A stretch of DNA of 64,000 nt from Agromyces mangrovi (lineage in GTDB: Bacteria > Actinomycetota > Actinomycetes > Actinomycetales > Microbacteriaceae): contig NZ_AP027737.1 in assembly GCF_030296695.1 (NCBI RefSeq), positions 1 through 64,000 of the forward strand. The letters run 5' to 3'. Positions 60,770 to 64,000 of this stretch are shown here, piece after piece (position 1 is the first letter of the stretch; each line of letters starts with the position of its first letter). The translations under genes and the position numbers were made by a program. Under the pieces are notes generated by a model that ran no database searches, was not told the DNA's origin, and was given only the letters and a program-made list of their open reading frames with translations.

Positions 60770-61987
60770 GTGGCCGAAAGAGCTGATGTCGTATTCGTCG
60801 ACGGGGTGCGAACCCCGTTCGGCCGCGCCGGTGAGAAGGGGATGTACTGGAACACCCGCGCCGATGACCTCGTGATCAAGGCGATGATCGGGCTGCTGGA
60901 GCGCAACCCGAACGTGCCGAAGGACCGCATCGACGACGTCGCCATCGCCGCGACGACGCAGACCGGCGATCAGGGGCTCACCCTCGGCCGCAGCGCGGCG
61001 ATCCTCGCCGGTCTCCCCAAGTCGGTCCCCGGCTTCTCGATCGACCGCATGTGCGCCGGCGCGATGACCGCCGCCTCCATGATGGGCGCGTCGATCGGCT
61101 ACGGCGCGTACGACCTCGCCATCGCCGGCGGCGTCGAGCACATGGGTCGCCACCCGATGGGCTCGGGCGTCGACCCGAATCCGCGGTTCGTCGCGGAGAA
61201 GCTCGTGTCGGAGGACGCCCTCGTCATGGGCGCGACCGCCGAGCGCATCCACGACCGCTTCCCGCACCTCACGAAGGAGCGCGCCGACCGCTTCGCGCTG
61301 GGCAGCCAGCAGAAGGTCGCCGCCGCCTACGAGGCGGGCAAGATCCAGCAGGACCTCGTCCCGGTCGCGATCCGCACCGAGGAGGGCTGGGGACTCGCCA
61401 CGAAGGACGAGGCGCCCCGCCCCGAGACCACCCTGGAGGGCCTCGCAGGCCTGAAGACCCCGTTCCGGCCGCACGGCCGCGTCACCGCCGGCAACGCGTC
61501 GGGCCTGAACGACGGCGCCACGGTCGCGCTGCTCGCCTCGGCCGACGCCGCCGCGGAGCTCGACCTCACCCCGAAGATGAAGCTCGTGAGCTTCGGCTTC
61601 GCGGGCGTCGACCCCGAGATCATGGGCATCGGCCCGGTTCCCTCGACCGAGAAGGCGCTGCGCAAGGCGGGCCTGTCGATCGACGACATCGGCCTGTTCG
61701 AGCTGAACGAGGCGTTCGCCATCCAGGTGCTGTCGTTCCTCGACCACTTCGGCATCGACGACGACGACCCGCGCGTCAACCAGTGGGGCGGCGCGATCGC
61801 CCTGGGGCATCCGCTCGCCTCTTCGGGTGTGCGCCTCATGAACCAGCTCGCGCGTCAGTTCGAGGAGCAGCCGGGCGTGCGCTACGGCGTCACCGCCATG
61901 TGCGTGGGCCTCGGACAGGGCGGCACGATGATCTGGGAGAACCCGAACTGGTCGAAGAAGGCCGAGCGCAAGAGCAGGAAGGGCTGA
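60770..61987 (+). CDS. Acetyl-CoA C-acyltransferase (thiolase, FadA type)
   Basis: 405 aa with a GTG start. Beta-oxidation thiolase. The nucleophile Cys95 lies in SIDRMCAGAMTA, the catalytic His in GGAIALGHPLASSGVR near residue 350, and the second Cys in AMCVGLGQGGTM near 380. NEAFAIQVL is the family's NEAFA motif. Encoded 8 nt before fadB, so the two make the beta-oxidation complex. Confidence 0.95.
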   Translation: MAERADVVFVDGVRTPFGRAGEKGMYWNTRADDLVIKAMIGLLERNPNVPKDRIDDVAIAATTQTGDQGLTLGRSAAILAGLPKSVPGFSIDRMCAGAMTAASMMGASIGYGAYDLAIAGGVEHMGRHPMGSGVDPNPRFVAEKLVSEDALVMGATAERIHDRFPHLTKERADRFALGSQQKVAAAYEAGKIQQDLVPVAIRTEEGWGLATKDEAPRPETTLEGLAGLKTPFRPHGRVTAGNASGLNDGATVALLASADAAAELDLTPKMKLVSFGFAGVDPEIMGIGPVPSTEKALRKAGLSIDDIGLFELNEAFAIQVLSFLDHFGIDDDDPRVNQWGGAIALGHPLASSGVRLMNQLARQFEEQPGVRYGVTAMCVGLGQGGTMIWENPNWSKKAERKSRKG

Positions 61988-61995
61988 GCACCGCG

Positions 61996-64000
61996 ATGAC
62001 CGATTACACGAAGATCGACTTCACGGAGCTCGAGGGCCTGTCGGACGACGAGGTCGTCACGCACTCGTACGTGCGCGACGTGGCGCTCTCCGACGGGCGC
62101 GTGCTCGCGCTCGTGACGCTCGACAACGGGCGCGACCACACCCGTCCGAACACGCTCGGGCCGAAGTCGCTGCTCGAGTACGCCGACACCCTCGACCGAC
62201 TGGCCGAGCGGGCGAAGGCCGGCGACATCCATGCGGTCGCGGTGACGGGCAAGCCCTTCATCCTCGCCGCGGGCGCCGACCTGTCGAAGATCGCAGAGAT
62301 CCCCAACCGCGAGATCGCCCTGCGGATGGCCCAGCTCGGCCACCACGCGCTCGGCAAGCTGCACACCGTCGGCGTACCGTCGTTCGCGTTCATCAACGGC
62401 CTCGCGCTCGGCGGCGGCCTCGAGATCGGGCTGCACGCCGACTACCGCACCGTGGACGCGTCCACGCCGGCCGTCGCGCTGCCCGAGGTGTTCCTCGGCA
62501 TCGTGCCCGCGTGGGGCGGTGCGACGCTGCTGCCCAACCTGATCGGCATCGAGAACGCCCTCAAGGTCGTCATCGAGAACCCGCTCAAGCAGAACCGCAC
62601 CCTCAAGGGCAAGGACGTGCTCGAGCTCGGCATCGCGGACCGCATCTTCGCGTCGGCCGCGTTCCTCGAGGACTCGATCCGCTGGGCCGACGACGTGGTC
62701 GCCGGTCGCGCGAAGGTCAAGCGTCCCAACGAGCCGGGCAAGGTCGAGCGCATGGTGAAGTGGGATGCCGCGATCGGCATCGCCACCAAGATGCTGAAGC
62801 GCCGCATCGGCGAGGTGCAGCAGTCGCCGTACGCCGCCCTCGAGCTGCTCAAGGGCGCGAAGGCGAACGACCGCGAGGCCGGATTCGCCGCCGAGGACGA
62901 CGCGCTCGCCGACCTCATCGTCGGCGACCAGCTCCAGGCCAGCATCTACGCGTTCAACCTCGTGCAGAAGCGCGCGAAGAAGCCGGCCGGCGCGCCCGAC
63001 AAGGCGCTCGCGAAGCCGGTCACGAAGGTGGGCGTCATCGGCGCGGGGCTCATGGCGAGCCAGTTCGCGCTGCTGTTCGTGCGCCGCCTGCAGGTGCCGG
63101 TGGTCATCACCGACCTCGACCAGGCACGCGTCGACAAGGGCCTCGCGTACATCCGCGACGAGATCGGCACGCTCGAGCAGAAGGGCCGCATCTCCCCCGA
63201 CGAGGCCAACCGCCTGCGTGCGCTCGTCACGGGGACGACCGACAAGGCCGACTTCGCCGACTGCGACTGGGTCATCGAGGCCGTCTTCGAGGAGCTCGGC
63301 ATCAAGCAGGACGTCTTCGCCGAGATCGAGCAGCACGTCTCCCCCGAGGCCGTGCTCGCCACGAACACGTCGTCGCTGTCGGTCGAGCAGATCGGCGCGA
63401 AGCTCGCCAACCCCGAGCGGCTCGTGGGCTTCCACTTCTTCAACCCGGTGGCCGTCATGCCGCTGATCGAGGTCGTGAACGCCCCGAAGACCGACGACGC
63501 CACCCTGTCGACCGCCATGGTGATCGCCGCCAAGCTCCGCAAGAACGCCGTCATCACGCGCGACACCCCCGGGTTCGTCGTGAACCGGGTGCTCGCGAAG
63601 GTGCTCGGCGAGACGATGCACGCGGTCGACGAGGGCACGCCGTTCGAGGTCGTCGACGAGTCCGTGACGCCCTTCGGGCTCCCCATGGGCCCGTTCGAGC
63701 TGCTGGAGCTCGTCGGCCTGAAGGTCGGCGCGCACGTGCTCGACACGCACCACGGCGCCTTCCCGGAGCGCTTCTTCGCGAGCGACAACCTGCACCGCCT
63801 CGCGGAGCACGGGAAGCTGCTCGAGCGCGACGGCAAGGGCAACGTCACGGGGTACGACAAGGGCGCGGTGAAGATCGTCGCCGGCGGCACGAACCCGATG
63901 ACCGCCGAGGAGATCCGCACCCGGCTCGAGGACGGCCTGGCCGACGAGATCCACCGGATGCTCGAGGACGACGTCGTGCACGCGCCCGAGGACATCGACC
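61996..64000 (+). CDS. 3-hydroxyacyl-CoA dehydrogenase/enoyl-CoA hydratase, FadB type, 3' end off window
   Basis: 668 codons visible, open at the right edge. Two-domain beta-oxidation enzyme. The N-terminal enoyl-CoA hydratase domain has ILAAGADLSKIAEI and INGLALGGGLEIGLHADYR for the oxyanion hole, with EVFLGIVPAWGGATLLPNLIG. The dehydrogenase starts near residue 342 with VGVIGAGLMASQFALLFVRR (NAD-binding GxGxxxxQ), then LATNTSSLSVEQI and VGFHFFNPVAVMPLIEVV with the catalytic His. The second HAD C-terminal domain is only partly present. It pairs with the upstream thiolase. Confidence 0.95.
   Translation, partial: MTDYTKIDFTELEGLSDDEVVTHSYVRDVALSDGRVLALVTLDNGRDHTRPNTLGPKSLLEYADTLDRLAERAKAGDIHAVAVTGKPFILAAGADLSKIAEIPNREIALRMAQLGHHALGKLHTVGVPSFAFINGLALGGGLEIGLHADYRTVDASTPAVALPEVFLGIVPAWGGATLLPNLIGIENALKVVIENPLKQNRTLKGKDVLELGIADRIFASAAFLEDSIRWADDVVAGRAKVKRPNEPGKVERMVKWDAAIGIATKMLKRRIGEVQQSPYAALELLKGAKANDREAGFAAEDDALADLIVGDQLQASIYAFNLVQKRAKKPAGAPDKALAKPVTKVGVIGAGLMASQFALLFVRRLQVPVVITDLDQARVDKGLAYIRDEIGTLEQKGRISPDEANRLRALVTGTTDKADFADCDWVIEAVFEELGIKQDVFAEIEQHVSPEAVLATNTSSLSVEQIGAKLANPERLVGFHFFNPVAVMPLIEVVNAPKTDDATLSTAMVIAAKLRKNAVITRDTPGFVVNRVLAKVLGETMHAVDEGTPFEVVDESVTPFGLPMGPFELLELVGLKVGAHVLDTHHGAFPERFFASDNLHRLAEHGKLLERDGKGNVTGYDKGAVKIVAGGTNPMTAEEIRTRLEDGLADEIHRMLEDDVVHAPEDID

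Noticed and set aside
61882..63995. Long minus-strand open frames opposite fadB
   Set aside because: The plus strand encodes a clear two-domain FadB; the antisense translations show no family features.

Overview
The window looks like a chromosomal segment of a high-GC actinobacterium. By impression GC is about 72%, with GAC, GTC and CTC-type codons dominant and many GTG starts. Gene order and protein sequences point to the family Microbacteriaceae, perhaps near Agromyces; the genus is a guess. Almost all of it is core chromosome. I see no prophage, transposon, integron or CRISPR array.

From about 1 to 29.7 kb the minus strand carries the conserved actinobacterial housekeeping block. Read in the direction of transcription it is: rarA, rpsD, a small membrane-anchored protein, alaS, ruvX, mltG, aroE, aroC, aroK, aroB, aroQ, efp, nusB, a DsbA-like lipoprotein, then pyrR, pyrB, pyrC, a PH-like membrane protein, carA, carB, pyrF, an mIHF-guanylate kinase fusion, rpoZ, coaBC, metK, priA and fmt. 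It joins the shikimate pathway, pyrimidine synthesis, SAM and CoA synthesis and translation factors. Many genes overlap by 1-8 nt, so they are probably co-translated. A plus-strand glycosyltransferase sits between the nusB/dsbA end and pyrR and splits the block. A predicted PyrR-binding hairpin lies in the pyrR leader.

From 29.8 to 32.6 kb is a plus-strand trio: a membrane cyclophilin, a DUF349 coiled-coil protein and an AbiEi-like orphan. From 32.6 to 48.3 kb the minus strand carries rel, secF, secD, yajC, ruvB, ruvA, ruvC, yebC, a DUF1697 gene, pdxT, pdxS, a HIT protein and thrS. A plus-strand pdxR-pdxY pair is divergent from pdxS. This makes a compact vitamin B6 locus with de novo synthesis, salvage kinase and a MocR-type regulator around a palindromic operator.

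From 48.6 to 51.3 kb are a secreted beta-helix glycosidase of probable GH87 type (alpha-1,3-glucan degradation) and four tRNA genes: Val-GAC, Cys and Gly on the minus strand and Val-CAC on the plus strand. From 51.3 to 64 kb are a DUF5671 membrane protein with a small partner, amt with a GlnR-type box upstream, zapE, a rhodanese and SufE pair, an alpha/beta hydrolase, and the plus-strand run DUF3000, rnd, thiolase and fadB. fadB runs off the right edge.

A striking feature is a set of single-base losses, mostly in short runs of G or C, that break otherwise intact and often essential genes: fmt, pyrC, ruvX, secD, mltG, a glycosyltransferase, a PH-like protein and a DUF5671 protein. They look like assembly errors rather than real mutations. 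The second non-gene pattern is the octamer CGGATGCC/GGCATCCG, which by eye is several times more frequent than base composition predicts.
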